From NCBI GenBank assembly GCA_033439685.1, contig JAUEDM010000009.1:62001-126000 (forward strand): DNA of 64,000 bases. Reading direction: 5' to 3'. Positions within the stretch are counted from its first letter, which is position 1, and every line of letters starts with the position of its first letter. The notes beneath the pieces were generated by a model. It worked only from the letters and a program-made list of their open reading frames with translations. It ran no database searches and was not told where the DNA came from. A program made the position numbers and the translations under genes. Shown here one piece after another: positions 46,061 through 57,508 of this stretch. The DNA is from Apodospora peruviana (taxonomy: Eukaryota; Ascomycota; Sordariomycetes; Sordariales; Lasiosphaeriaceae).

Positions 46061-46992
46061 TGGAGGCTGTGGGGTCAGCAGCGAGCATCATCGCCGTGAT
46101 AGAACTGTCCGCGAAAGTCGCATCGCTTTGCGTTGAATACTCCTCCACCATCAAGAATGCCAAATCTGACATCGAGCGACTCCAAAGGGAAGTCGGAAGT
46201 CTGGAAACCACCCTTCAAGGCGTGCGGCTGCTTCTTTAGGGCCCAAATGGCGAGAGGCTTAGAGCTTCCCGAGCATTGTGGGATGGGCTTCTGCTCCTCC
46301 CAGCTAAAACAGCTGCAGTCGACGCTAGAAAAGAAACTCCATTCTGGATCAGCCCGTACCGCGATGAGAGGGTTCGGGCTTCGCGCTCCTCAGTGGCCCT
46401 TCGAGAGCAAGGAGATTGAAAGCATCATCAAAACCTGGAGAAATACCGAGACACGCTAGTTCTGGGCCTCACGATTGACTAAATGTATGATATAGCTTTA
46501 CTTCACAACTTGATACCAGTGAATTGACATGGGTATAGTAACGAAGTTCTCAATGTCGGCCAGACGCTGGTCCTTTCCAAGCTTCCCGTTGCGAACGATG
46601 CAGCCTTCGACTCTCACGCGGACGAGCATGATACGCGATGCCACTAGAATACCCGAGTCGATCTCGTCAAAGATATACGGGAATGGGCGGAAGATCCACA
46701 AGGCAAATGCATTTTATGGTTGAATGGCATGGCAGGATCCAGGAAGTCCACCATATCGCGCACCGTTGCGCAATCGTTTGTCGACCAAGGTCTTCATGGT
46801 GCAAGCTTCTTCTTCAAGAGGGGCGAGCGAGATTGTGGCACCGCGGCTCTCCTGTTCCCAACCATCGCTGCACAACTTGCCGCCAAGGAGACTGCTCTGA
46901 CGGTGCACATCAAGGCCGCCCTCGAAGCCGATCCCGCTGTTATCCATAAGGCGCACCCAATTCACCGATATTCGCTGAGACGGGCCATTTAA
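46061..46992 (+). pseudogene. Relic of a fungal NACHT-type NLR gene (N-terminal domain and NACHT)
   Basis: The frame opens MEAVGSAASIIAVIELSAKV, the standard N terminus of fungal NACHT/WD40 NLR proteins, and then hits a TAG within 60 codons. The homology continues in another frame (LKQLQSTLEKKLHSGSARTA, FGLRAPQWPFESKEIES), and again after further shifts to the NACHT domain (CILWLNGMAGSRKSTISRTV, GASFFFKRGERDCGTAA). The P-loop reads GMAGSRKST where GMAGTGKST is usual, so the invariant glycine before lysine is lost. With several stops and shifts and no continuation after about 46990 it cannot make a working protein. Such genes act in non-self recognition and heterokaryon incompatibility. Confidence 0.85.
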
Positions 46993-47104
46993 CCCAGGAA
47001 CATCACGATTCCAGAATTCCCCAAAACATCTATAAATTGACCCATCCTCCGAGGCTCTTCAAGTGTCAAGCTAGAAAAAAGAAATAGAGAAGTCTTGAAA
47101 TGGA

Positions 47105-47485
47105 TTTGACATCGCACGAGAAGCTAATCATAAAAACTCGTCCCGAGTTACAACCGATAGACACTGTCCGCCCCTTGGACGGCAGAACAGCTTGGGCAAT
47201 ATTCCGGTGGTAACCATATCAATTTCTGGTCGTTGCAAATAATCCAGGTCTGGTCCTCCCCCAGACCATACCCATTCCTCCTAGAATCATCCGATGAGAA
47301 TGCAACCGAGTGAACCGAATCATAATGCCCTTTGAGCGTTTGGAGGCATTGCCCTGAGGCGGTATCCCAGATCTTGATGGTGTTATCGCGCGAACCCGAT
47401 ACAAGCTGCTAGCCATCTGGTGAGAAGGCCCTGATACTAGCCTCTGTAGAATAGGGGACCAGCTGCTTAGGTGCTTGATTCTCCC
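47105..47485 (-). pseudogene. WD40 C-terminal relic of an NLR gene, opposite strand
   Basis: Minus-strand translation gives one and a half WD40 repeats: IRAFSPDG, a TAG stop, QLVSGSRDNTIKIWDTASGQ, CLQTLKGHYDSVHSVAFSSD. The usual tail follows: WIICNDQKLIWLPPEY and, after a frameshift, VSIGCNSGRVFMISF. It points toward the NACHT relic 100 bases away, so the two are in convergent orientation and cannot be one simple gene; an inversion or two separate relics is needed. Confidence 0.8.
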
Positions 47486-47639
47486 TTGCAACCACGGTCA
47501 GTCACCTAGCAATTGAGACGTCATTCAATATCACAGTAGAAGATTGACCGGAGTAGACGAGGTTCCTCTTCAAGAATGCTCCTTGGGCAGACATCAGGAC
47601 TAGGGTGGTATCTAACCTTAAGCACGTCCCCTGGGGCGG

Positions 47640-49840
47640 CAGTGTCTAACAGCAGGCAGACCAGCTCATGGCAGCGGTAAGTGAGGCAGTCTTTAGCCTA
47701 ACTTCCAAAGCCAAGCCTTCACCGTACACTAAGAGGTAGTGGACGACAGACCTGACACGACTCCGCCAAATATACACGTTCTGGAGAAACCAGGCAAGAA
47801 CTCGACGTAGGAAGGGCTAAAAAGCACTAGACCTTGAGCAGAGAGTAAAAAGTGCTGCGAAAGAATATTATAATGCTATCTAAAGGTAGAAGAGTCTGTA
47901 CTAGAACGACTTCTTAGCTGATGATATGAACATTTAGTAAGCAATAAAATACCTGCAAACTGACAGAAGCGTAATGGGCGATAAAATACCTCCGCTTGTT
48001 TCATCCAATGGCACTATCACAGAGGGAAAGACAGAGCAGGTACAGGAGCTACTAGCTACCTTCTTTCCACTGCTGCCGGCTAGAATCGAAAATGAAAGAC
48101 AGTCATCTCAACGAACACCGGTCTTAATGCCAGATCTAATAATAGAAGAGGTGGAGAGAAAAGTTTTGTCTGCCAAAGCATTGAACGCCCTAGGAGAAGA
48201 GGGCTTACTTTCAATGGTGTGGAGACGGCTATGGCCAGTAGTGGAAGAAAGACTCTTCCACCTGTTCCAGACCTCGCTTCGAGATAGTGATATCCATAGC
48301 CAATGGAGGAATGCTAAGATCGTCCCACTGAAAAAGCCAGGCAAGGGTGACCACACTCTAGCTAAGTCTTGGAGACCCATTTCCCTACTCTTCACGCTGA
48401 GCAAGGTGCTGGAGGCAGTCGTCACAGAACGCATCTCCCATGCTGTCGAAACCTATGGTCTTCTGCCTGCCAACCGCTTTGGAGCTAGAAAGAGACGCTC
48501 AACCGAACAGGCTCTCCTCCTATTATAAGAAGAGATCTACAAAGTATGGAGGTATGGGAGAGTACTGAGTCTAATCAGTTTCGACATCAAAAAGGCGTAT
48601 AATGGGGTCTACAAGGACAGGCTGCTCCAGAGACTTAGAGCCAGAGGTATACTAGAACTGCTAATCAAGTGAATTCATGCCTTCTGTTCCAGGCATAGAG
48701 TGATGATCGTTGTGAACGGATTCACAGCTGAGAAGAGAGAGCTGCCTCAAGCCGCAAGGATCCCCGCTGTCGCCAATATTATTCCTCTTCTTCAATACAG
48801 ATCTAGTTCAACACAAGATTGACGCAAATGGAGGAGCAATAGCCTTTGTTGACAACTACATGGCCTGGGTGACAGGTCTTTCAGCAGAGTCTAACAGTGC
48901 AGGCATCCAAGCCATTATAAAAAGGGCGTTGGATCGGGAGAAGCGGAGTGGCGTGTAAGGGGATGGCAGGTACGCCTGATCAAGGTGGTCAACAAGAGAC
49001 AGCAAAAAGTGAGAACGTGAGCAAGAACTGGTACAAGAACTGGTATTCGTGTAAGACTTCAACCTGGCCTGAGCAAGAGAGGTGGGCGAGGGCCAGGATC
49101 TATATACAGGGTCTTTCGGGGGGCTCCGTTGAGGGGATTGCGGAGACCACCGAGTGATGATGTGTAGCGTGGAAGTGATGATGTAAGTGGTGAAAGTGAT
49201 GACAAAAGTGGTGGAAGTGGTGACAGATCACGTTGGGGAGTGGTTGCTGGTGTGTGGGCTAGCGTGTGCCCGGTGTGGTTTCCCTACATGGCGCCGAGTT
49301 TGAAGGCGACAACTCAGCCATCATACATTTTACCGGGACCAAGGCACAATCTTCGGAGACTCCGTTTACCATTAAAGGTAAAACAGTCAAACCCAAAAGA
49401 AAGTGCAAAGATCCTAGGTGTCATAATGGACTGTGAACTCCGCTATAAGCAACATATGGCCAGAACAGCTGCTAAGAGTCTTTTAGCGGCCTTGGCCCTG
49501 AGGTGACTGAAGATGCTCTCTCCGCGGACAGCAAGACAACTGTTCGTGGCAACGGTTGCCCCTGTCATAGATTATGCCGCTAACGTCTGGTTGCATGCGC
49601 TTGGAGAAAAGGCCCTGAGCTGGCTAAATAGAGCACAGAAGATTGGCGTCTTGGCTATTACAAAAGCCTTCCGGACGGTAGCAACGGCCGTGGCAGAAGC
49701 TGAGGCCAGCATTCTCTCGATATGAGAATAATACGCCCAGGGGGCAGCCAGATTATGGATCAATGCCCATGCATGCACTGCCCAAGACGCATCCGTTTGC
49801 CCTGAAGAAAATCTGCATAACAGTACGATTTGTTTCCCCG
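47640..49840 (+). mobile_element. Degenerate non-LTR (LINE) retrotransposon, reverse transcriptase region
   Basis: A readable reverse-transcriptase core starts at 47974 (EEVERKVLSAKALNALGEEG, NAKIVPLKKPGKGDHTLAKS, WRPISLLFTLSKVLEAVVTE, ANRFGARKRRSTEQALLLL), then a stop. It goes on as SLISFDIKKAYNGVYKDRLL, broken by further stops. The polymerase YxDD region reads AFVDN. The downstream part resumes at about 49290 (DNSAIIHFTGTKAQSS, AKILGVIMDCELRYKQHMAR, PVIDYAANVWLHALGEKALS), which is the usual connection segment of fungal LINE ORF2. The stretch 47640-47970 looks like an even more decayed 5' part. No intact frame remains. Confidence 0.85.
48946..49288. repeat. About 340-base insertion or replaced segment inside the LINE relic
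   Basis: The LINE reading should pass directly from DREKRSG (ending about 48948) to FEGDNSAIIHF (from about 49288). The sequence between does not fit and includes a run of imperfect GATGATGT / AGTGGT(G)AAAGTGATGA repeats at 49155-49230. It is probably a later insertion. Confidence 0.45.
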
Positions 49841-52149
49841 CTCCAAAAAATTGCCCGCTTAATAAAAGGTATAGATATATATCAGTCGGATGGAAACTAT
49901 TAATGAGTATGCCATCCCAACTTGAGAACCTCGCCTACAGATAAAATACGAGCAAGATGGGAAGAAGGCAGTGGAAACAGTCACTAATACTACAAGCGCA
50001 TTAATAAAGAAAGGTATGGTTGATATGGGTGCCTGTATATGCGAAGGCCTCTTCCGAAAGAGTGGTGGAGCTTTGACAATATATGCTGCAACTAACGTTA
50101 TTCATAAATTCATGCTCATCAACACCTAGAAAACAGCAATGACTGCACTTGACAAATAATGTGTCAAAATCAACAGATTGAGAGTAAAAATACTATCTCC
50201 ATCTATTAGTTAAAACACTCATATTTTCTATTGTTTTCATTGCATGTTTTTTTTTTTTTAGTGTTTTGTCTTCGATATGATGCTGACGCCGCTTCAGATA
50301 GTAATCTGGCGCCTGCTGAGCACGCTGCTTAGGCTGTTGTATCATTATTTTTTGAAGTTGAGGGTTCAAAAGTAAAATGCAAGTTGATTGAGCGTGTGTA
50401 AAAAGGCCTACTTGATATGGCAGAATATTGTCTTTTAAGACATTAAAGTCAGATTCATGATTGCATCGCCCGAATTGCCACTAATTATTGCTAGTTAGCT
50501 TAATTTCTAATGATAGCTTGCATTGCCGCCCATTCAGTTAATTTTGATTTTCCGCTATGGTGTTAGGTTGGAGGGGTCGGACTAAATTTTAGTATGGGAG
50601 TGTGCCTAGTGGGGGCGGGCCTGGCGGGAAATTTGACTCCAAAATCGGCGACACAGGCGCCTAGATTTGGAGTCGCGACCTCCAGAAACGGAGGTGAATT
50701 TGCCGGAAACTCATACGTGAGATGTAAGAATATGATGCCCAACACGTACAAACGAGAACTATACACATGTAATCTCGATCTTATCCTCGTCATGTGCCAT
50801 CGAGAATAATATTGGCTTTAGTAAGCCTTGATGAAACCGCATTGGGCTTGGGGTGCCTGTAATTCTCCTCACATCTCATGGCTGCGATGTGATCCCTGAG
50901 GCTGAGTCTGTGGCTGACGTGAGTTAATCGGCTACACCACGTTTTCAGCGATACGACAGGCCCTTTTCGGAGTTGCAACCTGAAATCGGCTCTCGATGTA
51001 ACTGCGATTGGAGACTAGGTAGTCCACTGGCTTTCCATCAGGTCAAGGACAAACTCGGACCCGTTTAACGAAAACATATGAAAAAGGATTTGACAAGTCG
51101 GTAGCCGACGAGGGGGATTTCAAGACAATGTTATGTCATAACATGTATCCCATTTTGCAGTAAATACACCTTCTATGATTTTATTTCAAGCCTCCGTCAG
51201 CAGCTTCACCCCAGGACGTGAAACCGGTCTTCACTGAATTTACGGGTAATAGCCTCAGCAGATCTCCAGTGTACTATGCGTTGCTTTCGCTCAGTCCATT
51301 TGCCTCAAACACTATCGCACGATTTCCCATATGCCCGCCCGGGCAAGTCATGGTTCGCAAACAGCAGACCTGGTACTTGGTAGTGGTCGTAAGCCTGGCA
51401 ACGCGAGGGCCAGAGGCCCTGGCAGCGAAAGTCCAGCACCGCAGACTCCAGCATAAGGCAGACACTAACATCCTGGCCAGGACTCGCAAAAGGCTCTCGT
51501 GTATCCTACGCGATGTCCATTCGAGGTCCATGAGTACTCTTTCAATTGCTGCCGGAAGGGACCTTTGTAGAAGGGAAAGCAGAAACGTGGTAGGCGAGTT
51601 CTATTGGTGTAACTGGCCGTGAATCAGCTCCGTTGGTGGTCCGATGCGTACCACGCGAATAACGGTTCATCTATTGTAGTATTCGGGCAACCTTCTGAGT
51701 CTGATCAGGGTAAGGTGCCAACCCACCTACGACTGTGTACATAGGGATATTGATTAACCATAGAGATCTATCCCCCGAGTAGGATTGATCCCACATCGGT
51801 TACCATTTGGAGAGATTTTCGTACTATATGTAAATCACCCGCTGGTCACAGATATTACCCGGACGCCGGTAGCCCTATTTTTAGGACGCTGATAAAGGTA
51901 CTTTTGTGCACATTGTTACCGCGGTAATATAATCATGCATCGACCAGCTGAAAGTCTCAACCTTGGTCAAAGGGAATGTCTGGCAAAGTTGTTGCTTCAA
52001 GTTGTCTAGCTTAGCGGTGGTGGTTAATCTAAGTACCAGGTATATAAGTATATAAGCCCAGTTCTCTCAATGCACAGATTCACGGTGGTTATTCAATCTA
52101 AGATATCCTTATCAATCCTCTCGTCAAACAAGAAAAAAAAAAAAAAAAG
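49841..52149. other. AT-rich gene-poor region
   Basis: The stretch 49840-50560 is AT-rich with T runs. Frames at 50594-50809 and 51218-51622 (plus) have no recognisable domain. A poly-A run (about 52130-52148) directly precedes the next start codon. Confidence 0.4.
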
Positions 52150-52836
52150 ATGCGCGGCCTCCTCCGCATTTTCGCTCTCCTCTCAGGAGCCGTTGCCCAA
52201 ACGCAACTTAACACCTCAGAAGTCTCGATCATGGGAGCCTCATACAGTGGGAACGGCTGTCCTCGGGGCACAGTATCCACGAGCTTCTCATCTGATAGAA
52301 TGGTAAGAGTTGCCAACTATACACCGCGGAAAAGAACACGAAATTAAGATCAGAAATGCTGACATCACGACTACCAGATCATCACGCTTAGCTTCGACGC
52401 AGTCCACCCCTTTATAGGCCCCGGAGCAACCAGATCAGACTCAGCCAAGAACTGTGTGGTTCACCTTCAAGTGAAATACCCCTCGGGTTGGCAATTCGTC
52501 ATTAACGGGACGCGCTGGCACGGGCTATTCACCCTGGCGGACGGTATCCGCGCTCAGCTTTACACCCTGTTTGAGCTGGTCTCCCGCGACACGCAGGTCA
52601 TTAACGTGCCAACTGTAACACTCAACGGCACGGCCGATGTTTCGGGGCAGCTGTTTAACGCCGACTTGCCGGTCCTGGATGAGCTGAGGTCGGGTTGTGG
52701 CAGTGATACAATCTTGGTCCACGACCGCTGGTCTCTCTCCGGAACAAAGGAGAATGTGTACCAAGAGGAGTGGATGGCTGGGGACACGCCCCTGATTCAG
52801 CAGCTTGAGCTGAAATGGAAGGAATGCAAACGGTAG
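52150..52836 (+). CDS. Secreted DUF4360-type protein
   Basis: Two exons (52150-52302, 52378-52836) give 203 residues. MRGLLRIFALLSGAVAQ is a signal peptide. The mature part has the family pattern: ASYSGNGCPRGTVSTSFSSD, ITLSFDAVHPFIGPGA, KNCVVHLQVKYPSGWQFVIN and four or more cysteines. DUF4360 proteins are small secreted fungal proteins of unknown function. The intron (GTAAGA..CAG) falls after DRM in phase 0. It ends 14 bases before the stop of the convergent kinase gene. Confidence 0.85.
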
Positions 52837-52850
52837 TATATTAAATCTAA

Positions 52851-54059
52851 TCAAGTGTTTATAGCCCACCATGGGTGAGCCAGGACTTGGTCTATCGTCA
52901 TTCTCGCCGCGGGGTCCATCTTGGTCATTTGCGATATCATGTCTTGTGCCTCTGGACCGAGATCCTTTCCCCAAAGCGCGAATGGTAGCATGGAGTTATA
53001 CTTGGCCTCCTCCTGAGCTGCATCCGACGACGATTTCAGAGCGGCGCGCCAGTTCTCGTCGTTGACATGGTTGAGAAGCCCGTCGGTCACAGGCCCGAAA
53101 TAAGCGAAATGCCGACAGAGGATGTCTTGTTCTGGCCTTATACCATGTCTTTGCAGTTCCTGGTAATTGTTGATGGTCAAGAGGTCTCCAGCTCCGAGGG
53201 CATATAAGCACTGAAAAGAAGACTTTAGTTGAAATCCATGCATCGGAGTGTCAGTTACTCACCACCAATGCAAACGAGAAGACATCGGACGCCCTTGTCA
53301 CCCCGATTGCGGTCTGTCCCTCTAGGCTTCGCCACATGACATTCCCAATTGCATAAGGGGTCCGAAGCGGTAAGCGGCCATCTTCGGGTCTGAAGGCGAT
53401 GTCAAAGTCACCCAGGACAGCATTAGTCACGGGTGTCTTGTTGCCATCTTTGTCGCAAGTCCAGTTCATAAAGATGCTATCAGGCTTCACGTCTGCCGAA
53501 CAGTTGGACCAGTTAGTAGCAACTCTACTGTCTTGCCTGGGAGACCGAGAACATACCGATATGGATCCAATCCTTAGTGTGGAGTTTCCCGTATTGCCTC
53601 TCCAACACGTCGCAAGATTCTGCAGCGTTCAACCACGGTAAACTCGTCATCATTCTTTATCAAGGCGAGGAGGGTATCCCGGAAGTATGGATAGATGAGA
53701 ATGTGGTCCTCTTGATCGTCTTCTTGGGCGCAGTCAATGTGCATTCGAAGTCGGCGGGAGTCTTGGAACTCGACTGCGAGGCCTTGGTTAAGATCATAAA
53801 TCGATCGAGATACCCGCTTCAAGACAAAAGACTCGTTTCCGCATCTAATTGTAATTGTCAGAGACGTGGCAAGAGTCAGGGTACGCGTGGATTCAGAGAC
53901 TCACTCGGTTTTGTAAATTCTGCGATCATGATTGTTCCGGCGTCGAGCTTGGAGAACCTCGCCTCGGACGTAGACGCGACCAGAGGTGCCCAGTATGGAG
54001 GATACCATCTTGATGCCCCGTCCGGCGGGTAGATAAGATTCAAGGCGGTTGAGAAGCAT
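52851..54059 (-). pseudogene. Protein-kinase-like gene with an apparent 1-base insertion
   Basis: Exons on the minus strand: 53905-54059, 53557-53844, 53273-53492 and 52851-53210. The product has the kinase layout: SFVLKRVSR (ATP lysine), HILIYPYFRDTLLALI, IHIDVKPDSIF (catalytic aspartate, HID where HRD is common), LGDFDIAF (DFD where DFG is usual), YAIGNVMWRSLE, ASDVFSFALV and the C-lobe end ARMTIDQVLAHPWW. At 53585-53587 the reading needs GAA-CTC (EL) but the sequence has one extra A (GGGAAACTCC), which shifts EAIRE-LHTKDWIHI out of frame. All other junctions keep phase, so either this allele is broken or a base was miscalled. The function is unknown; it resembles kinase-like proteins common in mould accessory genomes. 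Confidence 0.7.
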
Positions 54060-54443
54060 TGGAAAGGAGACACCTCAAAATGGAGAATTGGATTGAGATA
54101 GAAGCGGCCAGTGCATTCAAGTGTTCATCAGGCTCTCTGCCTGTGCTGCTTGTTTCGAGATGCTCGCCGAATTCTCTGCGAGATCTCCCAGGGACTCGAA
54201 ACTCAAGGGTGGTGCGATCCGATTGGTCAGTCCGGCTTCACGCTACCCGTTGCCCTGGGCATTCATCGGAGCATTCTGTAGCAATCTTAAGGTAGTTTTC
54301 TTAAAAGCTGCAATCCCCTGTCATAAACTACAGAGCGGCACAGAAAGCGGGACTTTTATCAGAAGTCAAATGGAATATTGTGTTCTGACTTCTCATAAAG
54401 ACAGACTACCGGGTACCTTACGCTCAACCAGACATCTCAACAA

Positions 54444-55571
54444 TCAACCTTCCACCTTCCCAACAGCATTTTCAGGCCACTCCTCGACAGCCCATGCCAC
54501 AGCCCTTCTCACAGCCTCGTTCATGGTGAGCATCGGGGTATAGCCCAGTCTCTCCCTCGCCTTCTGGATACAGTACGTTCTGGTATACAAGATGAACTCG
54601 ATGCGCTCCTTAATCAGCACCTTGGGTCTGTACTTGCCAAACGAGAAAGTCCAAGTCCACCACTCGGCAACCTCGGCCATGGCCAGCGTCACCCAAGGCG
54701 GAATCATCCACACCTTTGAGAGGGGCGTGGTATCACCCATCTCGATCCAGAAGAGCCGGAAGAACGTCCACGGCGGCAGCGGAGCATCGTCGGTGATGTT
54801 GAACGCCTCCCCGTCTACCTTTGGAGCTGTCTTGTCTTCGAGACCGGCAAGGATGCCATGCGCTGCGAGCATGTGCGCGCGAGCGACGGAGCCCACGTAG
54901 ACGCTGTCCATGAGAGCCGTGTTGTCTCCCAGCCATACAGTGTGTTGATTGGTGCGCTTGACCTCCAACAGGTTGGCAATCATCTGCTGGTCGCCCTCTC
55001 CATACATGGCTGTGGGCCTGATGGTGACAGTCCGCATGCCGCCCGGTGTGTCCGCATCATTGGCGGCAAGGACGAGGGCGTCGCCCCTTGCCTTGGCCAG
55101 ATGATATGGGTCATGCACCTTACTGCCAGTCATGGACGCAATGGTCGGGTAGTTCTCATCGGCTTGGGCATATGCGCCCCCGGAGCCGGCGACAATGGGA
55201 CCCGAAGACGTGTAGATGTACGCCTTGACACATTGGGATTTGCATGCCCGCAAGAGATTTTCGTTACCGCGGACGTTGACCTTCTCGTATTCTGGGGCGT
55301 GCACGTGGTCGATGTAGGCCACTGGCGATGCCGTGTTGAAGACGACGTTTGGCTTGGATTCTGAGATGAAGCGGTCGACATCCGCGCGAGCTGTGATGTC
55401 GCCTGCTGTATAGGTGACACCGTCGAACCGATTCTTCTGGGGTAAGCGGGACATCACCGAGATGGACGTGACTGTGTCGTCCTCGAGGAGCTGCTTGACG
55501 ATGTGGTGGCCGAGGAAGCCGCACCCGCCGATAACAGCAACATTCCCCAGGCGAGTGTTTGGTGGAGACAT
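54444..55571 (-). CDS. NAD(P)-dependent 3beta-hydroxysteroid dehydrogenase / Erg26-like SDR
   Basis: A single exon of 375 residues from the methionine at 55571. It is an extended SDR: VAVIGGCGFLGHHIVKQLLE binds the dinucleotide, TYTAGDITARADVDRFI and VVFNTASPVAYIDH follow, YIYTSSGPIVAGSGG has the active-site serine, and DPYHLAKARGDALV holds Tyr-x-x-x-Lys. TIRPTAMYGEGD and GEAFNITDDAPLPPWTFF are typical of sterol-4-alpha-carboxylate 3-dehydrogenases and related 3beta-HSDs. It could act on a sterol or on a secondary metabolite. A (GTT)n tract abuts the start codon, so the 5' leader is repetitive. Upstream frames that read through the tract as homopolymers are not credible protein. Confidence 0.88.
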   Translation of the reverse strand: MSPPNTRLGNVAVIGGCGFLGHHIVKQLLEDDTVTSISVMSRLPQKNRFDGVTYTAGDITARADVDRFISESKPNVVFNTASPVAYIDHVHAPEYEKVNVRGNENLLRACKSQCVKAYIYTSSGPIVAGSGGAYAQADENYPTIASMTGSKVHDPYHLAKARGDALVLAANDADTPGGMRTVTIRPTAMYGEGDQQMIANLLEVKRTNQHTVWLGDNTALMDSVYVGSVARAHMLAAHGILAGLEDKTAPKVDGEAFNITDDAPLPPWTFFRLFWIEMGDTTPLSKVWMIPPWVTLAMAEVAEWWTWTFSFGKYRPKVLIKERIEFILYTRTYCIQKARERLGYTPMLTMNEAVRRAVAWAVEEWPENAVGKVEG

Positions 55572-55572
55572 G

Positions 55573-55574
55573 GG

Positions 55575-55638
<64 letters not shown>

Positions 55639-55640
55639 GC
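55573..55640. repeat. (GTT)n microsatellite at the SDR start codon
   Basis: About 22 uninterrupted GTT units lie immediately 5' of the SDR start (minus strand: CAA repeats in the leader). The number of units is likely variable. Confidence 0.95.
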
Positions 55641-57508
55641 TGCTTGTCGTTTTGATTGAGGATGAAAGAGACAAAACGACCATGTGGGATTGTATGGATG
55701 TTGGACAACGAGAATAATATCTGGGACTTTGCGTACTAGGGGAGTAAACCCACGACAAATAAGGTCCAACTTGAAGTTGTTGGGAACCGGTCCGTACCAG
55801 GTCAAGCCCCCACCAGCAAAGGAAAGGTCCGGCGAAGAGCAAGTTCAATATGCAGCACTGGCAAGATGTCACGGTGGCACTGGACTCGAGTGGTCTGCAC
55901 TAAAATGACATTTATTCTTGAACAGATCGCTTTGTTTCTGCAACCCCCTCCCCCCCCCCCCTCCCCCCCCGGGCAAATATTGGACCCTGTCCTGCCGCCT
56001 TGCCTGAGGAGCGTTGCCTCATGTGGAGATATCACCCGAAAATGGTGGCCTTGTCAACTTTTACTCTGATTTAGGAAGTCAGATGCCTTGCCTGCCGCGC
56101 AAACACTGCATGTAAGTGTAATGCGCGGTATTTTGCGTGTCACCGGCGTCACCGGCGTGGAACTTTCTGGCTGCATGTCGGGAACTACATGTGATAATGG
56201 TTCTAGCCTGAGTAAATAGAACGTAGTGCTGTCTCATCCTTCAATGTCTGTCACCTAGTCTTATCAAAACCAATCAAACCAATTATCAGAGACTTGTTGT
56301 TACGTAACTACAAGGAGCGTAGGGTTGGGTGTATTGGTATGATGCTATAATTATACGTTAGTTCGAAAGTGAAGCTCAAGACACATTTACATTCGTAAAG
56401 ACTTTCGGACACGGCACCACTTGCAACGCGATCCCAATCCGAGCTGATAAACCTGAAGGTGGGTAAATTTACCGACCAATTGGGCCCTTGACTTGACCGT
56501 TGCATGGTTAAACTCTACATATGGGAACATAAGCTGCAATGTAGTCTTTGTGTGAACGACGGGTGGGCTTGGGGCTAGACTGCAACCCACACTACGTAGC
56601 CACCTTAACTGTGAATGGCAGTTGGGGGGGGGGGGGGGGTTAGCTGTGGTAATAATACCCTACTAGAGCTATGTGGTTGTGCGGCGCATCCCACCGGTAG
56701 GATGGTATGCATGCAAGTCGGCGGCTAGACGCGTGCCAAGACTGTGCCTTATCGATCCTCCTCCGATCCTCCTCCACCTTGGTCTGAGTCAATGGTGATT
56801 GTACCTGCCTCAATAGGAACCTCCATGGAACCATCAGCAACTTGAGAACTTCTTGTTTGCTCGCCAAGCCGCCCTCCGACGATTTGGAATTTCCAACGTC
56901 CCCTGCATGCACTAACCAACTCCTCTTGTTAAACTATATTCTTATACGTTTTTTCTAAACGAAGGTGTTTGGTACCCGGATACATCTCGTTTCCGACGAG
57001 GCTTCGGTGAGACCAGCGATCTGACAACCAATCAAAGAAGCTTGTTGTCTGTGAAATGCCAACCGGAGTCTCTCTGGCCGGCATAACAGATTCTTCTTGC
57101 ATTCTCGCCAAGCCGAGAAGCTTTTCCCAATCCGGGGCCTTAGGACGAGACCCTTGGCGGACTGTAGCTTAGATAGGTTCTTGTTGAGTCTACTCGACGT
57201 GCTAGAGCCTAGCGGAGCATGGTTGCATCACGCCCGTCACAAGCAACTGGGAGAGAAGAGGAATTGTAACCACCTTAGATACACTAATGAGAATACTGTA
57301 AGTACCTGGCTCTTGTGGAGGTTCACCCAAGCAGGCGCTTCTTACGAGAACCTCCTTCCGAAGAGAACCGGACTCTGCGGTGATATCTATGCAATCCCCC
57401 CAAGAATCTCCTCGGCTAAACTCCTTTATCTCCCAATTTTGCCTGCAGGCCATCTTGGATCCCCCCCTACTCTTTGCCGGTTACTCTCTTAGGACTCTGA
57501 TTTCAAAA
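55641..57508. other. Intergenic region with C and G homopolymers
   Basis: The SDR promoter lies at the left end. A C-rich run is at about 55947-55970 and a run of about 14 G at 56625-56639. No gene is supported. The right end serves as promoter for the P450. Confidence 0.4.

Noticed and set aside
51218..51622. 134-codon plus-strand frame
   Set aside because: No domain, signal peptide or repeat match; surrounded by AT-rich non-coding sequence.
55414..55872. Frames with runs of V, N, Q or T near 55.6 kb
   Set aside because: Products of reading through the (GTT)n tract; the SDR starts just after it.
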